From Brevibacillus thermoruber 423 (GTDB lineage Bacteria; Bacillota; Bacilli; Brevibacillales; Brevibacillaceae), in assembly GCF_000454065.1 (NCBI RefSeq), contig NZ_KE695649.1, positions 184,624 to 248,623 on the forward strand: DNA of 64,000 nt, in the 5' to 3' direction. Both the position numbers and the translations under genes were made by a program. Numbering within the stretch: the first letter of the stretch is position 1; each line of letters starts with the position of its first letter. Positions 34,716-43,184 of this stretch are shown one piece after another. The notes under the pieces were generated by a model that made no database searches, was not told where the DNA came from, and saw only the letters and a list, made by a program, of their open reading frames with translations.

Positions 34716-35389
34716 GGTGAGCCGACCTCCTGTTGGGTTCGTAAATCCTGCAAAATGGCGATGACGTCGTGGAAGGTGGCAAACGTCCGATGCGGCAGGC
34801 CCAGTTCGGCGCATTTTTGCGCGAGCAGCGAACGGGCGATGACGAAATCGGCAATCTTGGCGCCCGCCAGATCGGTGACGGAATCGCCGATGACCACGCG
34901 GAAGTGGCGGTCCGGATCGTATCGCCGGATGATCGTCGTCTTGCACATGCCGCAGTCGTTGTCGCAGTGTTCGTCGCAGCGGTGCGGCCAGGTGATGGTG
35001 ATGCGCTCGCCGCTGAAATCGCTGCCGTTGCAGTAGATTGGCACGTTCAGCTCAAACGGGGCGAGGATCGGCTCCACGAAAAAGTCGATGCCGCCGCTGG
35101 TGATCAAAAGCTCGATGCCTTCGTCCCGGCAAAAGCGGACGAATTCGGCAAAGCCGGGGCGGATCGCCGCTTCGCCCACGATGAAGTCGACAATCTCCTG
35201 CTTGAGCGAGGAGGGGAGGAGCTGAAACAGCCTGCCCACGCCTTCGCGGACGCTCACCTGCTGGGAGAGGATCTTTTCCGTCAGCGCCTCCCACTCCGGG
35301 GGAGCAAAGCGGCGCATGATGGCGACAATGTTGTCCTTTTCCGTAATGGTCCCGTCAAAGTCGCAGAACAGCACGAGCGGTTTGCTCAT
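34712..35389 (-). CDS. mtnX: 2-hydroxy-3-keto-5-methylthiopentenyl-1-phosphate phosphatase (methionine salvage)
   Basis: HAD-superfamily phosphatase, 225 residues, starting MSKPLVLFCDFDGTITEKDN with the catalytic motif DFDGT (Asp10 and Asp12 region). Motif II is LLITSGGIDFF and motif III/IV is FRVVIGDSVTDLAGAKIADF. HRCDEHCDNDCGMCK is a Cys-rich insertion typical of MtnX. The start codon overlaps the mtnW stop, and the stop overlaps the mtnB start, giving tight coupling. Confidence 0.95.
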   Translation of the reverse strand: MSKPLVLFCDFDGTITEKDNIVAIMRRFAPPEWEALTEKILSQQVSVREGVGRLFQLLPSSLKQEIVDFIVGEAAIRPGFAEFVRFCRDEGIELLITSGGIDFFVEPILAPFELNVPIYCNGSDFSGERITITWPHRCDEHCDNDCGMCKTTIIRRYDPDRHFRVVIGDSVTDLAGAKIADFVIARSLLAQKCAELGLPHRTFATFHDVIAILQDLRTQQEVGSP

Positions 35390-36600
35390 CGTCCGCCCCC
35401 CCATTTCTCCAGGGCTGCCGCCAGTTCCGGCGACTCAGCCGCCGCGTCGGCGAGCGAGCGTCCGGCGACGACCGCTTCGATGGCGGCGACAAACGCGCGT
35501 CCGCCCGCCGTCGCCCCGCCGGGATGGCCGTGAATGCCGCCGCCGGCGTTGACCACCTGATCCTGTCCAAAATCTTCGTACAGTTGCGGCACCAGGCCGG
35601 GGTGAATGCCCGCGGACGGGACCGGGAACGAGCGGCGCATGCCGTGCAGGGGAGCGGTCAGATGCTCCGCCAGGCGCAGGGCTTCCGCTTTGTCCAGGGC
35701 CACGCTGCCGTACGGCGACGGGAAGAGCACCAGGTCTGCGCCGGCGATCCGCATTAGCTTGCCCAAGAGCAGCGGCGTGGCGATGCCGTAGTCGGGCGAC
35801 GGGTAGAACGCGCCCGCCAGCGCCGGATGGGCCATGATCGGCACGTTGACGTCCGGATCGGCTGCCAGGCGGTGCAGAGCGTCGAAGCCGAACGCCAGCA
35901 CGTTGAACAGCAGGCAGTCGGCACCGGCCTCCACCGCCCGCTTGGCCCGCTCGTTCAGTTCGTGCACCGGACCGGTCAGATTGGCCGCATAGAGGACGGG
36001 TTTGCCTGTCTGTACTTCCGTTTCCGCGGCAATCTGCTTGAACGCCTTGATCCGCTCCAGGAACGGAGCGCGGTCATCGGCGAAGAAGATTTCGTCGTCC
36101 TTGACCAGGTCCACGCCGCCCAGCGCCTGGGCGCGGAACTGGGCTTTCAGATCGTCAAACGGCATTCCCAGGCAGGACTTGAAAATGCTCATCAGGAGCG
36201 GACGGTCATGCACGCCGAGCCGTTCGCGCAGGCCGTCGATGCCGAAGCGGGGGCCGGGAAAGCCGTTGAGGAACGCTTCCGGGAACTGCACGTCGATCAG
36301 CTTGATCTTGCCGTCCATGGAGAGCTTGCCGAAGATGCCGGTCAACAGCGACGGGATGTCGGCGGTAAAGTTGCGCACCGGATAACTTACGGTGATCAGG
36401 CCGCGCGTTTCCCCGTTTTTCAGCGTCTCCAACGGTTGGGTGTCCACCGCTTCGCCCAGGTACGGTTTCAGTTCCGCCTGTTTGGCGGCAGGCAGGTCGG
36501 TCCAGGTGCCGACGGTCATCCCGACGGCGATCCCCTCCGCTTTTTTTCGCAGGTCTTTCGCTTGTGTCAGATAGGTGACGAGGATGCGTTGTTCGTTCAT
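35386..36600 (-). CDS. mtnW: 2,3-diketo-5-methylthiopentyl-1-phosphate enolase, RuBisCO-like protein (methionine salvage)
   Basis: Form IV RuBisCO-like enolase of methionine salvage, 404 residues. The lysine expected to be carbamylated is in LGGVDLVKDDEIFFADD (Lys followed by Asp-Asp-Glu, as in YkrW/MtnW). Other RuBisCO-like blocks are FPGPRFGIDGLRERLG and NAGGGIHGHPGGATAGG. It cannot fix CO2 because family IV lacks several active-site residues. The start MNEQRILVTYL follows AGGAGG by twelve bases, a rather long gap. It is the first gene of mtnW-X-B-D, behind a SAM riboswitch. No mtnE transaminase is linked. Confidence 0.95.
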   Translation of the reverse strand: MNEQRILVTYLTQAKDLRKKAEGIAVGMTVGTWTDLPAAKQAELKPYLGEAVDTQPLETLKNGETRGLITVSYPVRNFTADIPSLLTGIFGKLSMDGKIKLIDVQFPEAFLNGFPGPRFGIDGLRERLGVHDRPLLMSIFKSCLGMPFDDLKAQFRAQALGGVDLVKDDEIFFADDRAPFLERIKAFKQIAAETEVQTGKPVLYAANLTGPVHELNERAKRAVEAGADCLLFNVLAFGFDALHRLAADPDVNVPIMAHPALAGAFYPSPDYGIATPLLLGKLMRIAGADLVLFPSPYGSVALDKAEALRLAEHLTAPLHGMRRSFPVPSAGIHPGLVPQLYEDFGQDQVVNAGGGIHGHPGGATAGGRAFVAAIEAVVAGRSLADAAAESPELAAALEKWGGGR

Positions 36601-36725
36601 GGATGGGATGATCCTCCTTTGCTGTGCCCTCCCGGCCGCCGGGTCCTTCACGCTGTCCCGGCGATTGCCCGCGCTGTGCCGGGGAGGTGCCGCGGACGAG
36701 CCGGACGGGGCCGCTGTGTTCCAAC

Positions 36726-36897
36726 AAAAAACCTCCCCATGGAGGAGGGGAGGCGGTTGTCGTTCATACGTCAGCGTCTCCTCTCATCTCTCGGAAAAAC
36801 ATTTCCGCAGGATTTAGCACCGTTACGCCTCCCTGCCGGGAAAGCGCCGGTTGCCGGGCATCATAGGGCCAGTCCCTCAGCCAGCTCGCGATAAGAG
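36726..36897 (-). promoter_or_regulatory. SAM-I (S-box) riboswitch controlling mtnWXBD
   Basis: On the minus strand the aptamer (36781-36897) has CTCTTATC at its 5' end and GATGAGAG at its 3' end (P1). Inside are GAGCTGGCTGAGGGACTGGC, GATGCCCGGCAACC and GGTGCTAAATCCTGC, all conserved SAM-I elements. A terminator, CCTCCCC / GGGGAGG with six T residues (36726-36753), follows. SAM binding should turn the operon off. Confidence 0.96.
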
Positions 36898-36939
36898 TGT
36901 GAATCGTTCGCTATGCGGTTTTGCTTGGTAGATACCCCC

Positions 36940-36968
36940 ATGATATGACGTTCCTTTCAGGGAGTCAA
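36940..36968 (-). promoter_or_regulatory. Promoter of the mtnWXBD transcript
   Basis: On the minus strand TTGACT, a 17-bp spacer and TATCAT lie about 40 bp upstream of the SAM riboswitch. Confidence 0.8.
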
Positions 36969-37064
36969 CCCTTGATTGGGGGAAATGTGCGGCGCTGTTG
37001 AAAAGGCGGCAGGGTGCGCGGCCTGGGTTCGTCCGGCCGTATTGAGCGCGGCCTTTGCGCCGGT

Positions 37065-37871
37065 TCAGCGATGTACGTGCACGTTTTGGAGAAGCAGCCA
37101 CAGTTCGGACGTTTCGTCCACCACCCACCAGAAGATGGCATCGCGTACAAACGCGCATCGGTGTGCAGGCGGAGCGGCGGCCAGATAGGCGCGAATGTCG
37201 TCCAGCGGTGCGTGATCCCTGCTGCTGCCGGCAAAGGGAAACACGTAGTCGAACGCGGGCCTCTCGTCTTTTCCCTCAATCGGCACGACCCCCAACCCGT
37301 CGATGGTCGGGATGCAGCCGGCTGCCTGGCGCTCGCTCTCCAGGTCGCTCAGATACCGCATGACATCCGGAATCGGTTCGAGGCCCAGAGAGGTCCGCAG
37401 CCGATGCAGAACGGTGCGGCGATGCTGAAAGAAGGTTCGATGCTTCGGATCCGTTTCCTCGTCGTGCCGGTCTCGTGCCAGGTTGGCCCAATACCGCTTC
37501 CATTGGCGGGGAGTACGGACGGAAACAAGATTGCCAAGCTCGCCGGCGGATCCGATCGTCACCACCAGGCGGAAAAAGTCTTCCAGGCTGCGCGCGATGA
37601 TGCGCAGGGGCGGATCGTCCGTCGGGCTGACGCAGACAATGGGCGCCTCTGTCAGGTCTGTGATGCGGCCGAAATCGGTCAGAAAGCCGTAATGAATGCC
37701 GTCGCAGCCGGTGTCGGCAAAGACGTGCAGGTCGGGCGGCGTGATCCAGTAGCGAAAGTCATTGTCCGCAAAACGGAAATGGATATGCTCCAGCGGACTG
37801 TCCAATCCTTCCCGGGTCAGTTCCTGCTCCAATACCCGCACGTTCTCCAGCAGGTCAATGCCATAACCCAT
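37065..37871 (-). CDS. Conserved hypothetical protein, SUKH/SMI1-KNR4-like character
   Basis: A 268-residue soluble protein starting MGYGIDLLENVRVLEQELTR, seven bases after AAGGAG. The central part has WITPPDLHVFADTGCDGIHYGFLTDFG and EAPIVCVSPTDDP, followed by SLEDFFRLVVTIGSAGEL. This pattern, a beta-rich core with a G-D/H-G-F turn and a loading-helix 'SLEDFF' segment, resembles SMI1/KNR4 (SUKH) proteins, but I could not confirm it. Two Trp in IFWWVVDE and a helical C-terminus follow. SUKH proteins are often toxin-immunity proteins; no toxin is adjacent, so that role is not supported. It sits between the two methionine-salvage units. A likely promoter region (TATTAT on the minus strand near 37896) is shared with the divergent sigma gene. 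Confidence 0.6.
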   Translation of the reverse strand: MGYGIDLLENVRVLEQELTREGLDSPLEHIHFRFADNDFRYWITPPDLHVFADTGCDGIHYGFLTDFGRITDLTEAPIVCVSPTDDPPLRIIARSLEDFFRLVVTIGSAGELGNLVSVRTPRQWKRYWANLARDRHDEETDPKHRTFFQHRRTVLHRLRTSLGLEPIPDVMRYLSDLESERQAAGCIPTIDGLGVVPIEGKDERPAFDYVFPFAGSSRDHAPLDDIRAYLAAAPPAHRCAFVRDAIFWWVVDETSELWLLLQNVHVHR

Positions 37872-37953
37872 CAAATCGCTCCTTAGACACCGTGTTATAA
37901 TATCCCTTATTTTACCATAAACCTCAATCTTTTGAAAAATTGCTGCGGCGCGG

Positions 37954-37980
37954 TGGAACTTTTTCCCGCCATGTGCGTGG
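37954..37980 (+). promoter_or_regulatory. Candidate ECF-type promoter of the sigma factor gene
   Basis: TGGAAC (37954-37959), a 16-bp spacer and CGTGG (37976-37980) resemble Bacillus extracytoplasmic-function promoters (GAAAC-like -35, CGT-like -10). It lies about 25 bp before the sigma gene start and suggests autoregulation. Confidence 0.5.
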
Positions 37981-38004
37981 ATAGGAGTGAAAGGGTGTGA
38001 ATCC

Positions 38005-38520
38005 GTGGAAAAGGTCGGACTGGAAGACGTGTACCGCTTGTACGTCAACGACATATACCGCTACCTCTGCCGATTGACCGGTGATCGGGTGCAGGCGGAA
38101 GACCTGACGCAGGAGACCTTTTTCCGGGCGTATCAATACCTGGATGCCTACCGGGGGGAAAAGGTGCGCCCCTGGCTGTTCAAGGCGGCCTACCACACGT
38201 TTGTGGACTGGCATCGGAGGCGGAAGAAGCGTCCGTGGCGATTGGTGGAGACGATCCCGGAACAGCCGGACGGGGCGGCGGCGGACCCGGTGCGGGCGCT
38301 GCTGAGCCAAGAGGCGTGGTCATCGCTGCGGACGTGCCTGGACCGGCTGCCGGAGAAGCAAAAACAGGTGATCCTGCTGCATTGCGGACAGCTCAGCTAC
38401 GCGGAAATCGCCGAGGTGCTGGGCATCGACACGGGGGACGTAAAGCGCTCATTGTTTCGCGGGCGGCAAAAACTACGCAGAATGTGGAGGGATGAACATG
38501 ACGACGGACAAGGCAAATGA
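38005..38520 (+). CDS. ECF RNA polymerase sigma factor, SigM-like
   Basis: A 171-residue sigma factor with only regions 2 and 4. Region 2 contains YVNDIYRYLCRLTGDRVQAEDLTQETFFRAYQYL and VRPWLFKAAYHTFVDWHRRRKKRP. Region 4 has LPEKQKQVILLHCGQLSYAEIAEVLGIDTGDVKRSLFRGRQKL. The best start is a GTG giving MEKVGLEDVYRLY, nine bases after AAAGGG; an earlier in-frame GTG lacks a usable site. The wording of region 2 is close to B. subtilis SigM. Its 3' end overlaps the downstream anti-sigma gene by 23 bp, so the pair is translated together. Confidence 0.9.
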   Translation: MEKVGLEDVYRLYVNDIYRYLCRLTGDRVQAEDLTQETFFRAYQYLDAYRGEKVRPWLFKAAYHTFVDWHRRRKKRPWRLVETIPEQPDGAAADPVRALLSQEAWSSLRTCLDRLPEKQKQVILLHCGQLSYAEIAEVLGIDTGDVKRSLFRGRQKLRRMWRDEHDDGQGK

Positions 38521-39673
38521 GGAGCGGGAACGGGAACTGCTGGCATATCTGCGCGGTGAAATGACGGAGGAAGAAGCCGCCTCTTTCCGTGCGAGGATTG
38601 CAGCGGACGAGCTGTATGCGGAACGCTTGGAGGAGCTGCTGCTGGGCAGCGGCGGACAGGAGGAGAGAGAAGCGGACGTGCTGTCCGAAGAGACGCAGCG
38701 CGCCATCCTCCGCCGCAGCAAATGGCGCCACAGGCTGGGCAACGCGGCTTACACGGTGGGCATCTCGCTTCTCGTCGGGGCGGTCCTGATGTTCGCCAAC
38801 GGGTGGATCGGCTGGTATTTGCACGAGGACGCCTACCGGGTGGCCCGGGACATGGTGCACTTTACCCAGCCGGGGCTCACGGTGGGCAGCAGCGGTTCGC
38901 AAATCGGATTTCTGTACGGGGAGATAAACATGGAACTGCGTGAACAGGTGGGGGGAGACGATCAGAACGCCGGAACCTTTTCGATCAGCAACGTCTTCTC
39001 GATCATTTCCGCGAAGCCGGCATGGACCGACGGTTTGCGGAAAGAGCGGCTCTTTTTTCTCTTTCCGTCGTCAGCGGCCGATCGGGAAGAAAGCGCCTTC
39101 CGCAGAAATCCCGCCTGGAACACGCTGGAAAAGCTGCCAGAGGGAACGGTGGCGCAGCTCGCCGTCTCGTTTGACCGGCTACTGACCCATGATGAGTACT
39201 ACGCCCTGCTTTCCGGCTACGACTTGGATACCACCTGGTTCGCCGTGGACACGGGACAGGAGCGAAACCATCCGGACGCGGCGGAAGGCAGTCTGCTGCT
39301 GTCGGCCGGTGACGTGTGGGGATACGCGGAAAGAGAACTCGATTACGGCGAAGCGCCGATTCAGGCACATGGCGAAGGTGAGCGGCGCGCCCGGGCGTAC
39401 CTGGCGGAAATGGAGTATCTCGCGGGACAGGAACGGCTGACGAACGCCATTGGCGAGCGGCTTGTGACCGCCGGAAACCGGCTGCGCATCGAGGAACGCT
39501 GCCGCTACCTGCAGCAGAACGGTGTGCGCCTCTACGGGGCGGTCGTGACGGGCCCTGTCAAGGAACTGCTCAAGCTTCGGCAGGAGCCGTCGATCACGGC
39601 TGCCTTCGTGGGCCGGATCGACTGGTGGAACTGGGACCGGCCGAGTGCCTCGGGCCAGCGGACCAGTCCGTGA
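38498..39673 (+). CDS. Membrane anti-sigma factor with Sigma-reg N/C domains (YhdL/RsiM-like)
   Basis: A 391-residue protein. A cytoplasmic N-terminus (ERERELLAYLRGEMTEEEAASFRARIAADELYAERLEELL region, residues about 10-55) carries the sigma-binding helix. A single membrane helix at about 85-110 (AYTVGISLLVGAVLMFANGWIGWYL) follows. The outside domain of about 270 residues ends GVRLYGAVVTGPVKELLKLRQEPSITAAFVGRIDWWNW, typical of the sigma-factor regulator C-terminal domain found in YhdL. The ATG used is seven bases after GGAGG; another ATG six bases earlier is too close. It follows and overlaps the ECF sigma gene and probably holds it inactive. Confidence 0.87.
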   Translation: MTTDKANEERERELLAYLRGEMTEEEAASFRARIAADELYAERLEELLLGSGGQEEREADVLSEETQRAILRRSKWRHRLGNAAYTVGISLLVGAVLMFANGWIGWYLHEDAYRVARDMVHFTQPGLTVGSSGSQIGFLYGEINMELREQVGGDDQNAGTFSISNVFSIISAKPAWTDGLRKERLFFLFPSSAADREESAFRRNPAWNTLEKLPEGTVAQLAVSFDRLLTHDEYYALLSGYDLDTTWFAVDTGQERNHPDAAEGSLLLSAGDVWGYAERELDYGEAPIQAHGEGERRARAYLAEMEYLAGQERLTNAIGERLVTAGNRLRIEERCRYLQQNGVRLYGAVVTGPVKELLKLRQEPSITAAFVGRIDWWNWDRPSASGQRTSP

Positions 39674-39702
39674 AGACTGGACATTTCACCCAAAAAAGGG
39701 TG

Positions 39703-39731
39703 TTGACAGCGCGAAACCGGGGTTGTATGAT
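39703..39731 (+). promoter_or_regulatory. Promoter of the mtnKA transcript
   Basis: TTGACA (39703-39708), a 17-bp spacer and TATGAT (39726-39731) lie about 30 bp upstream of the second SAM riboswitch. Confidence 0.88.
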
Positions 39732-39764
39732 TCAAACAAACGTCAAAACCGCATACGTTGGATA

Positions 39765-39967
39765 CCTTATCCAGAGAAGGTGGAGGGACTGGCCCGATGA
39801 AACCCGGCAACCGACATGACGCTGTCCGAGCGCTTCCGGCGACGGACGTGCAGCGCGTGCACGGTGCTAATTCCTGCAGAAACAAAAGTATTCTGGAAGA
39901 TAAGGGGGAGACGACACGCAGACGCGTACGGACAGACCTCTTTTCTTCGGGAAAAGAGGTCTTTTTG
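39765..39967 (+). promoter_or_regulatory. SAM-I (S-box) riboswitch controlling mtnKA
   Basis: The aptamer (39765-39907) has CCTTATCCAGAG at the 5' end, then GGTGGAGGGACTGGCCC, GATGAAACCCGGCAACC, GGTGCTAATTCCTGCAG and AGATAAGGGG closing P1. The terminator AGACCTCTTTTC / GAAAAGAGGTCT with five T residues (39934-39967) is the OFF state. It is the second SAM switch in the locus. Confidence 0.97.
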
Positions 39968-40088
39968 CATGTGCGGAATGCTCTGGCTGGAGGCGGCAGC
40001 GGTTCACGCGCCGCCCGGCGGCCACCGAATAGACACACCGGAAATGTGAAGACAAGCGGCATCTGCCGAAGGAGAGGGGAATTGAACC

Positions 40089-41315
40089 ATGGCGTATCGC
40101 GCATTGAGCGAACAAGAAGCAGTGCAGTACGTAAAACAACTGCCGGACCTGTTTGCGGCGGAAGCAGAGCTGACCAGCCGGGAGATCGGCGACGGCAATC
40201 TCAACCTGGTTTTCCACATCCGGGAGGAAGCGACGGGCAAAAGCGTCGTCGTCAAGCAGGCGCTGCCCTACGCCCGCGTGGTGGGCGAATCCTGGCCGCT
40301 CACGCTGGACCGCGCCCGGATCGAAAGCGAGGCGCTGCGCATCCAGCACAAATACGTGCCGGATCTCGTGCCGGAGGTGTATCACTTTGACGAGGAGCTG
40401 GCCCTGACGGTGATGGAAGACGTCAGCGACCACGTGATCATGCGAAAAGGCTTGATCGCGGGCAACCGCTACCCGCTGTTCGCCAAACAGATCGGCCGCT
40501 TTCTCGCCCATACGCTGTTTTACACGTCCGATTTGGGGGCGCATCCCTACGACAAAAAAGCGCTCGTCGGAAGATTCATAAATCCGGAATTATGCAAAAT
40601 TACGGAAGACCTCGTCTTCACCGATCCCTACGAAGACGCGCCGACCAACAGCTTCAACCCGCTGATCCGGCGGGAGGTGGAGGCGATCTGGAACAACAAG
40701 CCGCTGAAGCTGGAAATCGCCAAGCTCAAGTACGAGTTCCTCACCCGGGCGGAGGCGCTGGTGCACGGCGACCTGCACACCGGCAGCATCTTCATTTCGC
40801 CGACGTCGATCAAGGTGATCGACCCCGAATTCGCCTACTACGGCCCGATCGGCTTCGACATCGGCGCGGTGATCGCCAACCTGCTGCTGAACTACGCGGG
40901 CCAGCACGGCCTGCAGCCGGATACAGGAAAGCGGGAGGCCTATCGCGAATATCTGTTGGCGACGGTGGAAGACGTCTGGAACGAGTTTGTCTCCCAGTTC
41001 GTCCAGCTCTGGCACAAACAGGCGAAAGAGCGCAGCGCCCACACCGAAGGCTTCTGGCAGAGCTACGTGCAGCGGCTGATCCGGGACGCGGCGGGCTTCG
41101 CCGGCTGCAAAATCCTGCGCCGCGTCATCGGGCTGGCGGGCGTCGCCGACCTGAACAGCATCGCCGACGATCAGACCCGAGCGGAAGCGGAGCGGCTGGC
41201 GCTGGCGATCGGCCAGGCGCTGATTCTGGAGCGGAACGGCGTGGAGGTATCGACAGACATCACAGACATCGTTCGGACGGTTACCGCACGATACTACCAG
41301 GAGGCTGCAGTATGA
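40089..41315 (+). CDS. mtnK: 5-methylthioribose kinase (methionine salvage)
   Basis: Phosphorylates methylthioribose; 408 residues of aminoglycoside-phosphotransferase fold. [11 protein letters not shown] (near residue 37) is the nucleotide loop and [10 protein letters not shown] carries the ATP-binding lysine. [13 protein letters not shown] holds the catalytic Asp (HGDLHTG) and [16 protein letters not shown] the metal-binding DPE motif specific to MtnK. It is first in mtnK-mtnA, and its stop codon overlaps the mtnA start. ATG after AAGGAGAGGGG. Confidence 0.96.
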   Translation: MAYRALSEQEAVQYVKQLPDLFAAEAELTSREIGDGNLNLVFHIREEATGKSVVVKQALPYARVVGESWPLTLDRARIESEALRIQHKYVPDLVPEVYHFDEELALTVMEDVSDHVIMRKGLIAGNRYPLFAKQIGRFLAHTLFYTSDLGAHPYDKKALVGRFINPELCKITEDLVFTDPYEDAPTNSFNPLIRREVEAIWNNKPLKLEIAKLKYEFLTRAEALVHGDLHTGSIFISPTSIKVIDPEFAYYGPIGFDIGAVIANLLLNYAGQHGLQPDTGKREAYREYLLATVEDVWNEFVSQFVQLWHKQAKERSAHTEGFWQSYVQRLIRDAAGFAGCKILRRVIGLAGVADLNSIADDQTRAEAERLALAIGQALILERNGVEVSTDITDIVRTVTARYYQEAAV

Positions 41316-42355
41316 CAACGACCAGCACGCCATTTGCGCCGGTCAAGTGGCAGGATGACGCGCTCGTCCTGCTGGACCAGACCCGGCTGCCCGTTGAAAC
41401 GATCTACCTGACGCTGACCACTTCGGAGGAAGTGTGGGCAGCCATCCGCCATCTGCAGGTGCGCGGGGCGCCCGCCATCGGCATGGCGGCCGCCTACGGC
41501 TTGTATCTCGGCGTCCGCAGCAGCGACGCCAACGATTTTGAGGCGTTTTGGCATCATTTGAGCGAGCAGGCCGACTACCTCGGCACCTCCCGCCCGACGG
41601 CGGTCAACCTGTTCTGGGCCCTGGACAGGATCAAGGCCCGCGTGCAGCGCGAAGCCGGCAAACCGGTGGCAGAGCTGAAGGCGGCGGTTCTGGACGAAGC
41701 CCTGTCCATCCAGCGGGAAGACGCGGAAGTGTGCCGCCGAATCGGAGAGCACCTGCTCACCCTGTTGAAAGACGGCATGGGCATCCTGACGCACTGCAAT
41801 CCGGGTGCGCTCGCGACCGCGGCCTACGGTACGGCGACGGCCCCGCTCTACCTCGCCAAGGAGCGCGGCTGGAACCTGAAAGTGTACGCCGACGAGACCC
41901 GGCCGGTGCTGCAGGGGGCGCGCCTCACCGCCTACGAGCTGCAGCAGGCGGGCATCGACGTCACGCTGATCTGCGACAACATGGCGGCGATGGTGATGGC
42001 CCAGGGCAAGGTGCAGGCGGTCATCGTCGGCACGGACCGCGTGGCGGCCAACGGCGACGTCGCCAACAAGATCGGGACCTACGGCGTGGCGGTTCTGGCA
42101 CACGCGCACGGCATTCCGTTTTACGTGGCGGCCCCGCTGTCTTCGGTCGATCTCGACACGCCGACGGGTGCGGACATTCCGATCGAGGAGCGGCCGGCGG
42201 AGGAGATTACGCACGGATTGGGCAAACAGGTGGCCCCGGACGGCATCAAGGTGTACAATCCCGCGTTTGACGTCACTCCGGCCCGCTACATCACGGCCAT
42301 CGTCACCGAAAACGGCATCTACAAACCGGACGAGATCCGCAATTGCAAACGATAA
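41312..42355 (+). CDS. mtnA: Methylthioribose-1-phosphate isomerase (methionine salvage)
   Basis: Isomerises methylthioribose-1-phosphate to the ribulose form; 347 residues. It has the eIF2B-like/MtnA fold, with [19 protein letters not shown] near the N-terminus and [19 protein letters not shown], containing the catalytic Cys. [40 protein letters not shown] (catalytic Asp) and [21 protein letters not shown] follow. The ATG overlaps the mtnK stop (ATGA) and follows AGGAGG. A much longer in-frame start would lie inside mtnK and is not needed. Confidence 0.96.
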   Translation: MTTTSTPFAPVKWQDDALVLLDQTRLPVETIYLTLTTSEEVWAAIRHLQVRGAPAIGMAAAYGLYLGVRSSDANDFEAFWHHLSEQADYLGTSRPTAVNLFWALDRIKARVQREAGKPVAELKAAVLDEALSIQREDAEVCRRIGEHLLTLLKDGMGILTHCNPGALATAAYGTATAPLYLAKERGWNLKVYADETRPVLQGARLTAYELQQAGIDVTLICDNMAAMVMAQGKVQAVIVGTDRVAANGDVANKIGTYGVAVLAHAHGIPFYVAAPLSSVDLDTPTGADIPIEERPAEEITHGLGKQVAPDGIKVYNPAFDVTPARYITAIVTENGIYKPDEIRNCKR

Positions 42356-42357
42356 CG

Positions 42358-42448
42358 GCAAACAGCCCCCGGGCCGCCTCTGGGAAGGTGCGTCTTTCCC
42401 GGCGGTCCCGTTTTCCACGTTGGTAAAGCGCCCCCGGGCGCTGTTTGC
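42358..42448 (+). terminator. Long-range GC-rich hairpin after mtnA
   Basis: GCAAACAGC (42358-42366) and GCTGTTTGC (42440-42448) pair perfectly, each next to a CCCCCGGG palindrome, enclosing about 73 nt. No clean T-run follows, and the right arm is 21 bp before the acetyltransferase start. It may end the mtnKA transcript or stabilise its 3' end. Confidence 0.45.
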
Positions 42449-42469
42449 GTTTCCTGGAGGAGGAGCGGC

Positions 42470-43048
42470 ATGAAAATCATTCCCATGACGGCGGAGGCCT
42501 GCCTGAAGCGGCTGGAGCCGGCCGACGCGGAGGAGATGTTCTGGCTGACGGATGTCAACCGGCCCTATTTGCGTCAGTGGCTGCCGTGGCTCGACATGGT
42601 GCGCGAGGTGAAAGACACGGCCCGGTTCATCGCCTTGACGATTGACCAGCATCACCGCCGCCAGGGCACCCATTACGGAATCTGGTACAACGGCAGGCTG
42701 GCCGGGACGCTGGGCGTCCACAGCATCGACTGGGCCAACCGGAAGACGTCCATCGGGTATTGGCTGGGGGCGCAGTTTCAGGGAAAAGGGCTGATGACCC
42801 AGGCGGTGGCCGCTTACCTGGACCATCTCGTGTTTGGCGAGTGGGACCTGGAGCGCGTCGCCATCCAGGCGGCGACGGGCAATCACAAAAGCCGGGCCAT
42901 TCCCGAGAGACTCGGCTTCCGGCTGGAGGGCGTGCTGCGCAGCAACGAATTTTTGTACGACCATTACGTCGACCACGCCGTCTACGGCATGCTCGCTGCG
43001 GAGTGGCGAAGCCGGACGTCCGCGGACGAGAGCGGGAGCGGGACGTGA
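42470..43048 (+). CDS. GNAT acetyltransferase, RimJ/RimL (YdaF-like) family
   Basis: A 192-residue acetyl-CoA-dependent N-acetyltransferase. TSIGYWLGAQFQGKGLMTQAVAAYLDHLVF carries the acetyl-CoA loop (Q-F-Q-G-K-G, of the R/Q-x-x-G-x-G/A type). VAIQAATGNHKSRAIPERLGFRLEGVLR is the following strand-helix-strand typical of RimL proteins, with Asn-His-x-Ser. It could acetylate a ribosomal protein N-terminus or a small amine. The ribosome site is GGAGGAG. It is probably a single gene; the next operon has its own promoter. Confidence 0.88.
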   Translation: MKIIPMTAEACLKRLEPADAEEMFWLTDVNRPYLRQWLPWLDMVREVKDTARFIALTIDQHHRRQGTHYGIWYNGRLAGTLGVHSIDWANRKTSIGYWLGAQFQGKGLMTQAVAAYLDHLVFGEWDLERVAIQAATGNHKSRAIPERLGFRLEGVLRSNEFLYDHYVDHAVYGMLAAEWRSRTSADESGSGT

Positions 43049-43062
43049 AAGAAAAAGTTGGA

Positions 43063-43091
43063 TTGACAAGAAATTTTGGGTAAAATACGAT
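43063..43091 (+). promoter_or_regulatory. Promoter of the heterodimeric ABC exporter operon
   Basis: TTGACA (43063-43068), a 17-bp spacer and TACGAT (43086-43091) lie about 95 bp before the first exporter gene. Confidence 0.75.
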
Positions 43092-43103
43092 CATAACAGC
43101 GAA

Positions 43104-43162
43104 AAAGGGTTGCGTGCCGCGCATCCCTTTCTTTGTTGAAACGAGTTCTTTGTTGAAACGAG
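43104..43162 (+). promoter_or_regulatory. Attenuator-like leader: hairpin followed by two perfect 17-bp tandem repeats
   Basis: The hairpin pairs AAAGGG (43104-43109) with CCCTTT (43125-43130) and TGCG with CGCA inside. TTCTTTGTTGAAACGAG then occurs twice in tandem without change (43129-43145 and 43146-43162), the first copy starting in the hairpin arm. A GTG-initiated frame at 43114-43278 would encode 54 residues and overlap the start of the exporter gene. In B. subtilis bmrCD has a translated leader, bmrB, that senses ribosome-targeting antibiotics; a similar leader here is inference. Confidence 0.45.
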
Positions 43163-43184
43163 AGCCGGCGAAAGGGGGAGCAGC

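Noticed and set aside
36977-37064. Possible gene between the mtnW promoter and the SUKH-like gene
   Set aside because: Frames there are shadows with no start site; the region shows only GC-rich inverted fragments.
40592-41311. Long in-frame extension of mtnA into mtnK
   Set aside because: The ATG that overlaps the mtnK stop has a ribosome site and gives the usual MtnA length.
43129-43162. Two tandem 17-bp repeats as a possible CRISPR remnant
   Set aside because: They are directly adjacent with no spacer and occur only twice, in an exporter leader.
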